The notes under the pieces were generated by a model, which was given only the letters and a program-made list of their open reading frames with translations, did not search any database and was not told the DNA's origin. Shown piece by piece: positions 16,309 to 25,017 of a stretch of DNA of 64,000 bases. Origin of the DNA: Sinomicrobium weinanense (GTDB lineage: Bacteria > Bacteroidota > Bacteroidia > Flavobacteriales > Flavobacteriaceae); NCBI RefSeq assembly GCF_018863395.1, contig NZ_JAHKRR010000004.1:1-64000 (forward strand), in the 5' to 3' direction. Position 1 is the first letter of the stretch. Each line of letters opens with the position of its first letter. Made by a program: the position numbers and the translations under genes.

Positions 16309-16354
16309 GCAACCATTCAGTTGCAAATATAGGCAACCTTTTGGTTTCTCAAAA
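16309..16354 (-). promoter_or_regulatory. arsR promoter with overlapping operator
   Basis: On the minus strand TTTG (16353-16350) is followed after 18 bases by TATATTTG (16331-16324), a full Bacteroidetes promoter. GTTGC half-sites overlap it: GCAAC-N6-GTTGC (16309-16324) and GTTGC-N8-GCAAC (16320-16337). A dimer bound there would cover the -7 box and the start site. The site lies about 250 bases upstream of the regulator start. Confidence 0.7.
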
Positions 16355-16471
16355 TTTTTTTTCGATTTTTTTTCACAAGCTCTTAGTACACAGCAAAATT
16401 TACATTTTTCTGATACTATGTGAATTATAGGTTAAAAAAGGAACAATCCCATGATCTAACCTACAAAGCAG

Positions 16472-16537
16472 CCCGCAGATACCGCGGATGAACGCAGATT
16501 TTCAAGGTCCTCTGAGAAAATCTGTGTCATCTGCGGG
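16472..16537. repeat. Imperfect inverted repeat of CCCGCAGAT type
   Basis: The left arm begins CCCGCAGAT and runs to CGCAGATTTTC. The right arm is its near complement, ending ATCTGCGGG, around a 10-base centre. This CGCAGAT repeat type is found scattered between genes in many Bacteroidetes genomes. No gene overlaps it. Confidence 0.7.
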
Positions 16538-16665
16538 AAATATCCGAATGAAATACTTAATGCGTGAACGGGATCGGGCGGACGGATGACGGGTCCGGGC
16601 ATACAATTTTTTTCTTTGTATTTTGTTATAAGAGAGAAGTATAACCTTAATGTGGAGGAATTGCG

Positions 16666-17256
16666 ATGGCAAAATATACAGAAGAAAACCTGAGAAAGGC
16701 CAAAGCCAGTCTCAGCCACTTTTTCGGGGCACAGTTGAAAGAGTGGGAGCAGCAGGGATTTATACCGGACATATACCTGGAAGGCAAATCCCGGGAATAT
16801 ATTTCGGAAAAAGAAGCCCGGGCCCTTCGGGAGATACTGCTTCTCAAGACGGTTAAGTACAGTACCCTGGGAAATAAAGAAGAGATCGGATATAACACAC
16901 TGATGGATTTCAGAAGCGGGAAAAAGAAGAAATTATACCGGTGGCAATACAACCATGTCCGGGATACATTAAATACCCTTGCCGAACGTATAGCGCATGT
17001 GGTACAGAAACCGGTAGAACCTACCCTGGCATATCTGGAGGAGGTTTGTGAATTGCTGGAGGACCGCCGCCTGGTAAAAACATCTATTTACAGGGCTGTG
17101 GAAGGGTGTCCGAGGCCCACAATAACCTGGTTTTATTCGGGAATACAGGGCAAATACGGAGAAAGCATTGAAAAGCGGATGGATAAATACCGGTCTTTTT
17201 TCGAGGGCCTGCGAAAATATCTTGCTGAGTTAAAAGAGAAGATCAGTATGGTATAG
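16666..17256 (+). CDS. Orphan protein of unknown function, basic and helical
   Basis: The product has 196 residues. The ATG follows GGAGG at 16651-16655. There is no signal peptide or membrane segment. The protein is rich in lysine, arginine and glutamate and looks helical throughout: YTEENLRKAKASLSHFFGAQ, then ISEKEARALREILLLKTVKY, and a C-terminal GLRKYLAELKEKISM. Tryptophan and tyrosine clusters (LYRWQYNHVRD, TITWFYSGIQGKYG) punctuate it. I do not recognise a family. It stands alone between dispersed repeats on both sides, which fits a horizontally acquired or fast-evolving gene. The reading frame is intact and has normal codon usage. Confidence 0.6.
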   Translation: MAKYTEENLRKAKASLSHFFGAQLKEWEQQGFIPDIYLEGKSREYISEKEARALREILLLKTVKYSTLGNKEEIGYNTLMDFRSGKKKKLYRWQYNHVRDTLNTLAERIAHVVQKPVEPTLAYLEEVCELLEDRRLVKTSIYRAVEGCPRPTITWFYSGIQGKYGESIEKRMDKYRSFFEGLRKYLAELKEKISMV

Positions 17257-17304
17257 AAGTGAATTCTTTTAATCCCTCTTTTAATAAAAGATTCTTTCAT
17301 TTTT

Positions 17305-17398
17305 GGTCCCCTCCTAACCTCCCCCAAGGGGAGGAACACACAACTCCCCTCCGCTTGTGCTGAGTGTAGTCGAAGCATGGGAGGGGCCGGGGGAGGAC
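17305..17398. repeat. Dispersed inverted repeat (CCTCCCC/GGGGAGG)
   Basis: CCTCCCCCAAGGGGAGG at 17330-17340 region and ACTCCCCTCCG, then GGGAGGGGCCGGGGGAGG, form nested hairpins. A CTGAGTGTAGTCGAAG core sits in the centre. It is an intergenic repeat of a type frequent in Bacteroidetes and lies after the orphan gene, where it could also end transcription. Confidence 0.65.
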
Positions 17399-17536
17399 TT
17401 TTTACAAGAGATTAAACTTCCTGAAAAAGTAAATTTAGACAGTCTCTTAATAGATCGTAAAATGACCCTTTTGTCTCCAATTTCCCGATGTTTTTAAAAT
17501 GATGGCTATCCGGGAACTAAAATTCTTTAATTTTAT

Positions 17537-17723
17537 AGCACGGTATTTAGTACATGACAAAAAATATCATTTATGGCGTAAGACGATAGGAGACAAGACA
17601 TGGGACTTTAAAATATCTAAATAAGTGATTTTAAAATTTAACCACGCTTTAGTCTTATGTCGTAGGTCTTGAAGTCTTAAGTCTAAGAAAGAAAGAATTT
17701 TTGTCATGTACTTAGAGCACGGT
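17537..17723. mobile_element. MITE-like non-coding element, copy 1, with apparent 8-bp target duplication
   Basis: The inner element runs from 17545 to 17715. Its ends carry a perfect 15-bp inverted repeat, AGTACATGACAAAAA, starting at 17550 and ending at 17712. AGCACGGT flanks it directly on both sides (17537-17544 and 17716-17723), as expected of a target duplication. The interior holds GTAAGAC/AGGAC/GTCTTAAGTC motifs and no reading frame. A related copy lies at 32425-32600. Confidence 0.65.
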
Positions 17724-17784
17724 GTAAACATCTGTCAAAAAAAGGTCAGGTTAAAAGACCGAAGAAAAGCTAAGGTGAGAACAA

Positions 17785-18552
17785 ATGAATGACCTCGAAT
17801 ATATATCTATTGAAAACCAGGCATCTGCTTTTCCGGAGCACTATCACGAGACCTTCTGTATCTCTTTGATCCATAGCGGTGTGGAGGCCATTAAAATGGA
17901 AGAAAAAACCATCTATGGAGAAGCGGGCAGCATCACTATAACCAACCCGTATGAAGTGCACTCCAATCCCCTGGTCGATCCGGGAGTAAAATTGAGGTTC
18001 GATACCCTTTATATTACCGGAGGATTGATGAAATATCTGTTTGACGGAGAAAACATAACCTTTCTGCAAAGAAAGATCAGGGACCAAAAAGCAGAAGAAC
18101 AGTTTGTGGCTCTCCGTAACAGCTTTGCTACCGGGGATACCGGGAATTCGCGGGCAGCACTTGTGGCGTTTGCCAGGACCCTTCGTCCTTATTCCAGGCA
18201 GAAGAACGGAGATTATTCGGAATTAACTCCCGGGGGGCTCCGTGAGACTATGGATTTTATTCATCACAATATTACCACGAATCTCAGCCTGGAAAAAATA
18301 GCAAAAGTGGCTCATTGCAACAAATACGGTTTCGCCAAGAAGTTCAGGGCTTCCACGGGTATGTCCCCGATGAATTACGTATTGATGAAAAAGGTCTTTA
18401 CAGGAAAAAAACAGATCACTGCAAACTCCGAACTTACGCAGATCGCTTATGATTACGGCTTTACTGACCTGGCTCATTTTTCAAAAGCCTTTAAACGTTT
18501 CGTAGGAATATCCCCGGCGGCTTACCGCAAAAATATACAGCAGGGCAGATAA
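17785..18552 (+). CDS. AraC-family transcriptional regulator
   Basis: The product has 255 residues. Residues 10-75 form a cupin-like sensing domain (FPEHYHETFCISLIHSGVEA, then NPYEVHSNPL). Residues 150-250 are the double helix-turn-helix of the AraC family: LSLEKIAKVAHCNKYGFAKK and LTQIAYDYGFTDLAHFSKAF, ending FVGISPAAYRKN. It binds an unknown small molecule and DNA. The S41 peptidase gene begins 69 bases downstream on the same strand, so they may be co-transcribed; no target site was recognised. The ATG follows AAGGTGAG. Confidence 0.9.
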   Translation: MNDLEYISIENQASAFPEHYHETFCISLIHSGVEAIKMEEKTIYGEAGSITITNPYEVHSNPLVDPGVKLRFDTLYITGGLMKYLFDGENITFLQRKIRDQKAEEQFVALRNSFATGDTGNSRAALVAFARTLRPYSRQKNGDYSELTPGGLRETMDFIHHNITTNLSLEKIAKVAHCNKYGFAKKFRASTGMSPMNYVLMKKVFTGKKQITANSELTQIAYDYGFTDLAHFSKAFKRFVGISPAAYRKNIQQGR

Positions 18553-18620
18553 GATTGCCAAGATTTTACAAGTCCGTATATAGTATCCCAGGTATTTTTG
18601 ATGGCATAAATACCATACAG

Positions 18621-20129
18621 ATGAAATATTTGCTTGTATTATTGTGGTTGGTCATGGCCTGTCCCGTATTTTCACAGTCGGTTGACGATCATTTCCCGAG
18701 ATCAAAAATGCGTAAAGACCTGGAGCTTTTTAAAAAGATCAGGATAAGTGCCAATTCCGGATTGTATAAGTATCGTTCCGAAGAAGAAACAGATAGCATA
18801 TATGCCTGGGCAGAAGACGAGATAGAAAGATCGGAGAGTTTCCGCGACTTTTTCAATGTCATCGTAAAACTGACCGATTTCGAAGGCAGCCTGCACAATG
18901 GGACCTCCCTGCCCAAAAAGTACGGTAAAGCCCTGAAAGCAGAACAATCGGGGTATTTTCCCTATCCTGTAAAGCTCGTTGAGGATAAATGGATACTGAA
19001 TATAAAGGATGCAGAGATCCCTCTCGGTGCAGAGATCATATCTGTTAATGACAGGCCTGTGAAAGAGATCATGCCCCACCTGTACAAGTACTACACCACA
19101 GACGGCATAAACATCACCGGAAAATCCATAGGCATAAATTACAGCTTCAGTAAATACTACCGCCTGAATTATGGCAGAAAAAATACATTTAAAGTATGCT
19201 TTATACCGCACGGCGCTGATAGTATTAGCTGTAAAACATTAAAAAGCACAAGTTATAAAGCCTACTATAAGAATATAAAGAACAGGTACTCACGGTCTTA
19301 TGACGAAGGAGACTACAAAGACTGGGAAGAAGAGGAATCCTATGCTTTTAAAAACATAGACAGGGAAACAGCCATACTAACGGTACATTCATTTTCGCTC
19401 GGAGACAAAACATCTCCCGGACATCTCAGGTATGCCCGGTTCCTGGACAGTGTTTTTACTGTGCTGAAAGAACGGAAAACAAAAAACCTGATCCTGGACG
19501 TAAGGCATAACGGAGGCGGGACCGACCCGAACGATCTTGTAACCTATTCATACCTGACGGACAGGAACTTCGTGGAGAACAGGCAGGCATGGATAAGTTT
19601 TAATAAAGTTCCCTACCTGAGATATGTGTACAGTAAAATTCCGGCTTTTCTCAGGCCGTTCGGGGCGGGCAAATACAAAAAGATGCTCCGGGAAGAATTT
19701 CCGCTGGAGAAAGACGGGAAATTTTACGAAACAGAGACAAGTGAAGACCATAAGGTCAGGACACCAAAAGAAAACGCCTTTACCGGAAAGGTTTATTTAC
19801 TGATCAGCCCGAGGGTGGCCTCGGCCGGGAGCCTGTTTGCAGCCATGGTGGCCGGGAACCGCAATACCGTAACGGTAGGGGAAGAGGCCATGGGGGGCTA
19901 TTACGGACACAATGGGCATACTTCCATGACGTATATCCTGCCAAAATCCAAACTGGAAATATCTTTTTCCATAGTTAATCTTGAGCAGGATGTCCCCGAA
20001 AAGAAAAACCAGGTATACAACAGGGGTATAATCCCGGACTATACGGTAAAACAAACCTTCGAAGATTACCTGGAGCACAAGGATACCCAGATGGAGTTTG
20101 TATTAGAACTTATTGCCGGAGCTAAGTAA
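18621..20129 (+). CDS. Secreted S41-family peptidase
   Basis: The product has 502 residues from the ATG at 18621, preferred over an upstream in-frame start because MKYLLVLLWLVMACPVFSQ is a clear signal peptide. The S41 (tail-specific protease/C-terminal processing) core is visible: NLILDVRHNGGGTDPNDLV, and SPRVASAGSLFAAMVAG with nucleophile Ser404. A stretch near residues 110-135 (ILNIKDAEIPLGAEIISVND) fits the PDZ-like region of this family. The enzyme would act in the periplasm or outside; its target is unknown. It converges on the beta-lactamase-like gene with a 12-base gap. Confidence 0.88.
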   Translation: MKYLLVLLWLVMACPVFSQSVDDHFPRSKMRKDLELFKKIRISANSGLYKYRSEEETDSIYAWAEDEIERSESFRDFFNVIVKLTDFEGSLHNGTSLPKKYGKALKAEQSGYFPYPVKLVEDKWILNIKDAEIPLGAEIISVNDRPVKEIMPHLYKYYTTDGINITGKSIGINYSFSKYYRLNYGRKNTFKVCFIPHGADSISCKTLKSTSYKAYYKNIKNRYSRSYDEGDYKDWEEEESYAFKNIDRETAILTVHSFSLGDKTSPGHLRYARFLDSVFTVLKERKTKNLILDVRHNGGGTDPNDLVTYSYLTDRNFVENRQAWISFNKVPYLRYVYSKIPAFLRPFGAGKYKKMLREEFPLEKDGKFYETETSEDHKVRTPKENAFTGKVYLLISPRVASAGSLFAAMVAGNRNTVTVGEEAMGGYYGHNGHTSMTYILPKSKLEISFSIVNLEQDVPEKKNQVYNRGIIPDYTVKQTFEDYLEHKDTQMEFVLELIAGAK

Positions 20130-20141
20130 AAGAAAGCTTTA

Positions 20142-21458
20142 TTACGGCTCCCGATCAGCCTCCTTTTCGGGTATATCGTAAAACAATGCCATCAATGCCT
20201 GCCGGATACGCATGCTGTACAAGGCCCTGTTGTTTCTTGTGGGGTAGACCCGGTTAGAAAGAAACACAAAGACGAGCTCGTTATCCGGGTCCGCCCAGAC
20301 ATAGGTGCCCGTAAATCCGCCATGGCCAAAGCTGTTCATACTTGCCTGCGGAGCGGGAAGGGCCTCGCTGAGGTCCAGTTCCCGGTTGTTTAGCAGGGGT
20401 TTATCAAAACCGAGCCCTCTTTTGTTATCGTTTTCAGGGTATTGTACTTTGCTGAACTCCTTCATCGTAGCCTTACTGATATAACGTTTGCCGTTGTATA
20501 CTCCCATATTCATGTACATCTGCATGAGCCTGGCCATATCCCGGGCCGTCCCAAACAGTCCCGCATTGCCCGAAACACCACCCATAAGGCTTGCATTTTC
20601 GTCGTGGACCCAGCCGTGAACAAAACGTTTGCGATAGAGCGTGTCTTCTTCGGTAGGCACGATCCTGTTTGCAGGAAAACCGTGCCGTTTGGGGGTAAAC
20701 ATCAGGGTGCTTGCCCCCAGGGGTGTATAAAAATGCTTTGTTACGTAATCTTCGAACTTTTCGCCGGTGAGGTTTTCCACGATCTTCGGATACAGCAGGA
20801 AGGTGAGTCCCGAGTAGTTGTATTTCTTTACGTCAGACACTTCCGAACGGTTTATTTTGCGGTACATCTTCCGGATAAAACGACGGTTTACATACAGGCT
20901 GTCATAAGCAGGCAGGGCAAATCTTCCGGACGGTTTGTGCCGGACAAAACGACGTTTGAACCTGCCGTTCTTTTTCAGTATGTCGTTTACAAATATGATG
21001 TAGGGTTCCAGTCCGGCCTGGTGGGCCAGGATTTCCCGAACTGTAAGGTCCCTTTTGTCTTTTCGATGTCTCCAGGGCTTCCAGTAAGTGCTGAATTTCT
21101 CGTCCAGGCGTATCTTCCCTTCGTCTACCAGCTTCATCACCGCCGGGAGGGCAGCGGAGATCTTGGTCACCGAAGCCAGGTCGTACAGGTCCCCTTTCCT
21201 GTTTTTGATCAGGCTGTCATAAGTGTGATAACCGTAGGATTGATGAAAGATTACCCTGCCCGACCTGGCTACGAGCAGCTCGGCCCCGGGAAAAGCATGT
21301 GCCCGGATCGCGGAGGTCATAACAGAATCGACCTTTCGGTTGACTTCTTCCGGAACACGGGCTTCAGTATTCAGGGAATCAGGGGTTTCCTGGAAGGAAA
21401 GGGCGGTGATCCATTGTACGGATAGCAGGGCAAGGCAGAAAAAAGATCTGGATAACAT
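20142..21458 (-). CDS. Beta-lactamase-fold serine hydrolase, secreted
   Basis: The product has 438 residues from the ATG at 21458, which gives a signal peptide (MLSRSFFCLALLSVQWITAL). The serine beta-lactamase/class C fold shows in LASVTKIS, with Ser96 and Lys99 as S-x-x-K, a KKYNYSGLTFLL segment in the position of the Tyr motif, and HGGFTGTYVWAD replacing the K-T-G motif. Relatives include DD-peptidases, esterases and EstB-like enzymes, so hydrolysis of a peptidoglycan-related or ester substrate is possible. True antibiotic resistance is not implied. Confidence 0.88.
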   Translation of the reverse strand: MLSRSFFCLALLSVQWITALSFQETPDSLNTEARVPEEVNRKVDSVMTSAIRAHAFPGAELLVARSGRVIFHQSYGYHTYDSLIKNRKGDLYDLASVTKISAALPAVMKLVDEGKIRLDEKFSTYWKPWRHRKDKRDLTVREILAHQAGLEPYIIFVNDILKKNGRFKRRFVRHKPSGRFALPAYDSLYVNRRFIRKMYRKINRSEVSDVKKYNYSGLTFLLYPKIVENLTGEKFEDYVTKHFYTPLGASTLMFTPKRHGFPANRIVPTEEDTLYRKRFVHGWVHDENASLMGGVSGNAGLFGTARDMARLMQMYMNMGVYNGKRYISKATMKEFSKVQYPENDNKRGLGFDKPLLNNRELDLSEALPAPQASMNSFGHGGFTGTYVWADPDNELVFVFLSNRVYPTRNNRALYSMRIRQALMALFYDIPEKEADREP

Positions 21459-21636
21459 ATTGATACAGGCTAGTGTTGAAATCCCGAAGTTACAAAAAAA
21501 CAAAAACCAAAAGCCAGAAACTTGAAACCGGAAACCAAAAACATTAAACCAAAAATACTATCTTTAGACCCTCGGAAAAACAGGATTTGCACGTATTATT
21601 TTTTTATGTGTATGTGTTCCGGAGAATATAAAAACC

Positions 21637-22623
21637 ATGAAAAGAATACTCATTACAGGGGCAGCCGGATTTATAGGTTCGCATCTGTGCGACCGTTTTG
21701 TGAAGGAAGAGTTTCACGTGATCGGCATGGACAACCTCATTACCGGGGACCTCAGAAATATAGAGCACCTGTTCCCGCTGGAAAATTTCGAATTTCATCA
21801 TCACGATGTCACCGAATTCGTCCATATTTCCGGGAAACTCGATTATATCCTGCATTTTGCATCCCCGGCAAGCCCCATAGATTATCTTAAGATCCCTATT
21901 CATACCCTGAAAGTGAGTTCACTGGGTACGCACAATCTTCTCGGCCTGGCCAAGGACAAAGAGGCACGGATATTGATCGCTTCCACTTCTGAAGTATATG
22001 GCGATCCGCTGGTGCATCCGCAGTCTGAAGATTATTACGGTAATGTGAGTACCATAAGCCCGAGGGGGGTCTATGACGAGGCCAAACGGTTCCAGGAGTC
22101 CATGACCATGGCCTATCACCGTTTTCACGGGCTGGAAACCCGGATAGCACGGATATTCAACACCTACGGGCCACGTATGCGCCTCAACGATGGCAGGGTG
22201 ATCCCCGCGTTCATCGGACAAGCCCTCCGGGGAGAAGATCTCACTGTATTTGGCAATGGCACACAGACCCGGTCGTTCTGTTACATCTCCGACCAGGTAG
22301 AAGGGATATACCGGCTGTTGTTCAGTGATTATGTCGAACCCGTGAACATCGGTAACCCGGAAGAAATTACCATTAGAGAATTTGCAGAGGAAGTGATGAA
22401 GCTCACTGCTACCGGGCAAAAGATCGTATACAGGCCGTTGCCCCAGGACGACCCCATGCAGCGCCAGCCAGATATCACCAGGGCGAATGAAATACTGCAC
22501 TGGGAACCGAAGGTATCCCGTGCCGAAGGAATGCAGAAAACCTATGATTACTTTAAATCCCTTTCGCCCGAAGAACTGAACAAAAAGGAACATAAGGATT
22601 TCACTTCGCATATCAAACGATAA
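21637..22623 (+). CDS. uxs: UDP-glucuronate decarboxylase (UDP-xylose synthase)
   Basis: The product has 328 residues and is a short-chain dehydrogenase/epimerase. It has NAD motif GAAGFIG (8-14), the TSE triplet (117-119), and catalytic Tyr146 and Lys150 in [24 protein letters not shown] near 185-202 is characteristic of the UXS branch. The reaction is UDP-glucuronate to UDP-xylose and CO2, with NAD recycled internally. It is cytoplasmic and would feed a xylose-containing surface polysaccharide. The next gene, a polyprenyl sugar-phosphate transferase, supports that. The ATG follows a weak ribosome site; no better start is in frame. Confidence 0.9.
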   Translation: MKRILITGAAGFIGSHLCDRFVKEEFHVIGMDNLITGDLRNIEHLFPLENFEFHHHDVTEFVHISGKLDYILHFASPASPIDYLKIPIHTLKVSSLGTHNLLGLAKDKEARILIASTSEVYGDPLVHPQSEDYYGNVSTISPRGVYDEAKRFQESMTMAYHRFHGLETRIARIFNTYGPRMRLNDGRVIPAFIGQALRGEDLTVFGNGTQTRSFCYISDQVEGIYRLLFSDYVEPVNIGNPEEITIREFAEEVMKLTATGQKIVYRPLPQDDPMQRQPDITRANEILHWEPKVSRAEGMQKTYDYFKSLSPEELNKKEHKDFTSHIKR

Positions 22624-22868
22624 ATACCGACCGGCCCGCAACGGATAGCCCGAAGATGTATCTAACAGTTGAGAAAACCCCTGAACCCCGGAAATAAAAA
22701 CCTTTTGACCGAACTAACAGGTATATATGGGAAATGACCGTATCCGGTTACTGTTTTCCCGTTCAAAAAACCAATGAATGAAACACTCATGCTAAAGATT
22801 TCTTTTACACAAACAAACATGAATATGGGTGTTCCGTGTTACCTTTGAAAAACAAATAAAAAATATAC

Positions 22869-24218
22869 ATGAAACACAAGGCAGGAAGATACTCCAAGTA
22901 TATAAAACCCATCAATTATGCTGTGGACTTGTTTGTGATCAATGCTTTTGCCTTGTTGCTGCCCATCAATTTTTTTTATCCCCATCTGTTCCTGGCCTAT
23001 ATCTCCCTGGCCTGGGTGGTCATTTCACTGAAAACCGAGTTCTATGAAGTACAGCGGTATGCCAAATTTACCCGGGTATTGTCCCTGATATTCCAGCAGT
23101 TCGTGTTCTTTTTCCTGGTGCTCTATGCCTTTATCGGGTTTTTTAAGCAGCCCAATATGAGCCGGCTGACCCTGGCTGAATATTTTGCCCTGACCTTTGT
23201 CACTATTTCCCTCCTTAAGATCATTACCTACATCCTCTTATTGCGGTACCGTGCCTTTTTCAAAGGGAATATCCGCAAAGTCGTGGTGTTAGGCAATAAT
23301 AAAAAGACCCAGCAGCTTATTGATGTCTTTAACTCCAGGCTGGAATTCGGGTATGAATTCAAGAAACAGTTTTCCCCTCTCGGGGGTGATGACCTGTTGA
23401 GGTGTTTCGAATATGTCGTAGAAAATGATGTTGATGAAATATATTGTTCCATCGCCGAACTGAAAGATAAGGAACTGTCAGAGCTCATAGATTTTGCCGA
23501 CAACAACCTGAAAATGTTGAAATTCATTCCTGATAACAAAAATATTTTCGCTAAAAAACTAAAGTTCGAATATTACGATTACATTCCTATACTGTCCCTG
23601 CGCGATATTCCCCTGGACGATACCCTGAATGCCTTTGTAAAACGCCTTTTCGACCTGGCATTTTCGTTCTTTGTGATCCTTTTTCTGCTGTCCTGGCTCA
23701 CTCCTCTGCTGGCATTGATCATAAAGATCGAATCCAGGGGCCCCGTATTTTTCCGGCAACGGAGGCACGGTATCAATTCAAAGGAGTTTTACTGTTACAA
23801 GTTCCGTTCCATGGCCATGAGTGAAGATGCAGATAAAAAACAGGCTACCAAACACGATATGCGGATCACCCGTGTAGGAAGGTTTATCCGGCGTACCAGT
23901 ATAGACGAACTTCCCCAGTTTTACAACGTTTTCCTCGGTCAGATGTCCGTAGTGGGGCCGAGGCCGCATATGGTAAAACACACCAACCTTTACGGACAGC
24001 AGATCGATAAGTACATGGTACGCCATTTCGTAAAACCGGGCATTACCGGGCTGGCACAGACCAGGGGCTACCGGGGAGAGATCGAGACCGAAACCGATAT
24101 TATAAACCGCGTAAAATTCGATATTTTCTATATTGAAAACTGGTCACTGGCCCTGGATTTAAAGATCATGGCCCAGACCATATTAAATGCTATTAAAGGA
24201 GAAGAAAAGGCATATTAA
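22869..24218 (+). CDS. Polyprenyl glycosylphosphotransferase (WcaJ-like), starts a surface polysaccharide
   Basis: The product has 449 residues. The N-terminal part has about four to five membrane helices. A CoA-binding-like domain follows (near 135-215, KVVVLGNNKKTQQLIDVFN). The bacterial sugar transferase domain begins at about 256 (VKRLFDLAFSFFVILFLL) and contains PVFFRQRRHGINSKEFYCYK, RTSIDELPQFYNV and the VVGPRPHM motif. It transfers a sugar-1-phosphate to undecaprenyl phosphate, the first step of O-antigen or exopolysaccharide repeat assembly at the inner membrane. It follows the UXS gene. A TACCTTTG box (22840-22847) lies 22 bases before the start. Confidence 0.9.
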   Translation: MKHKAGRYSKYIKPINYAVDLFVINAFALLLPINFFYPHLFLAYISLAWVVISLKTEFYEVQRYAKFTRVLSLIFQQFVFFFLVLYAFIGFFKQPNMSRLTLAEYFALTFVTISLLKIITYILLLRYRAFFKGNIRKVVVLGNNKKTQQLIDVFNSRLEFGYEFKKQFSPLGGDDLLRCFEYVVENDVDEIYCSIAELKDKELSELIDFADNNLKMLKFIPDNKNIFAKKLKFEYYDYIPILSLRDIPLDDTLNAFVKRLFDLAFSFFVILFLLSWLTPLLALIIKIESRGPVFFRQRRHGINSKEFYCYKFRSMAMSEDADKKQATKHDMRITRVGRFIRRTSIDELPQFYNVFLGQMSVVGPRPHMVKHTNLYGQQIDKYMVRHFVKPGITGLAQTRGYRGEIETETDIINRVKFDIFYIENWSLALDLKIMAQTILNAIKGEEKAY

Positions 24219-24243
24219 TCCTGTGTACCGTATCTTTGTCCCT

Positions 24244-24325
24244 CGGCTTTAGTTTATCCTGAGCTTTCCTGCACTGAGCACTTCGATAAACTCAGTATAT
24301 CACTTGCCGAAGTGCCGAAGGACAG
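24244..24325. repeat. Dispersed ACTTCGATAAACTCAG repeat
   Basis: Contains ACTTCGATAAACTCAGTAT and the partner CACTTGCCGAAGTGCCGAAG, same family as the block at 16101-16232. It lies between the transferase gene and the DUF4254 gene. A TAACTTTG promoter box (24340-24347) for the DUF4254 gene follows directly. Confidence 0.65.
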
Positions 24326-24381
24326 CCACCGTTTCTTTGTAACTTTGAACTCAAAACTATAAATCAATAAATAAAAATAGA

Positions 24382-24987
24382 ATGTTCAGTACCTTAGCAT
24401 ATACCGTTTTTGAAGAGAGCATAAAAAAGTATCACGAAAAAGACGATGTGTACCAGTCCTTTGAAAACCCCTATCCCGATGATAAGATAGAACACCTGTT
24501 ATACAGGAAGAACTGGATAGACACTGTGCAATGGCACTACGAGGATATCATCCGTGACCCGGATATCGATCCTGTGAGCGCCCTGGACCTGAAGCGGAAA
24601 ATAGACGCCTCCAACCAGGACCGTACAGATACTGTGGAATATATAGATAGCTATTTCCTGAACAAATACAAGGACGTAAAACCTAAACCGGAGGCCACCA
24701 TCAATTCCGAAAGCCCGGCCTGGGCCATAGACCGCCTTTCCATCCTGGCACTGAAAATATACCATATGGAAGAAGAAGTAAACCGGGAAGGGGCTTCCGA
24801 AGAACACAAGGAAAAATGCCAGGCAAAGTTGGAGGTGCTCCTGGAGCAGAAAAAAGACCTTTCGACGGCCATAGACCAGTTGCTGGCAGATATCGGGGCC
24901 GGGGACAAGTACATGAAAGTCTATAAGCAGATGAAGATGTATAATGATGAAGAGTTGAACCCCGTACTTTATCAGAATAAAAAATAA
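24382..24987 (+). CDS. DUF4254-family protein
   Basis: The product has 201 residues with no signal peptide. It is a helical protein of the DUF4254 family, recognised by its length, the WHYEDIIRDPDIDPVSALDLKR segment (near 51-72), IDRLSILALKIYHM (about 114-127) and its position immediately before a glycosyltransferase family 9 gene. The family is typical of Bacteroidetes and its function is unknown. Conserved pairing with GT9 suggests a role in lipopolysaccharide or capsule synthesis. The gap to the next gene is 30 bases, so they are probably co-transcribed. Confidence 0.82.
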   Translation: MFSTLAYTVFEESIKKYHEKDDVYQSFENPYPDDKIEHLLYRKNWIDTVQWHYEDIIRDPDIDPVSALDLKRKIDASNQDRTDTVEYIDSYFLNKYKDVKPKPEATINSESPAWAIDRLSILALKIYHMEEEVNREGASEEHKEKCQAKLEVLLEQKKDLSTAIDQLLADIGAGDKYMKVYKQMKMYNDEELNPVLYQNKK

Positions 24988-25017
24988 GTCTCTGTTGAAA
25001 ACGATGCCTGTATTTTA

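Noticed and set aside
20442-21425. 327-codon frame antisense to the beta-lactamase-like gene
   Set aside because: Shadow of the real gene; composition is histidine/valine-rich without any recognisable motif.
20142-21458. Calling the beta-lactamase-fold protein an antibiotic resistance gene
   Set aside because: Only the fold motifs are visible; most such chromosomal proteins are esterases or peptidases.
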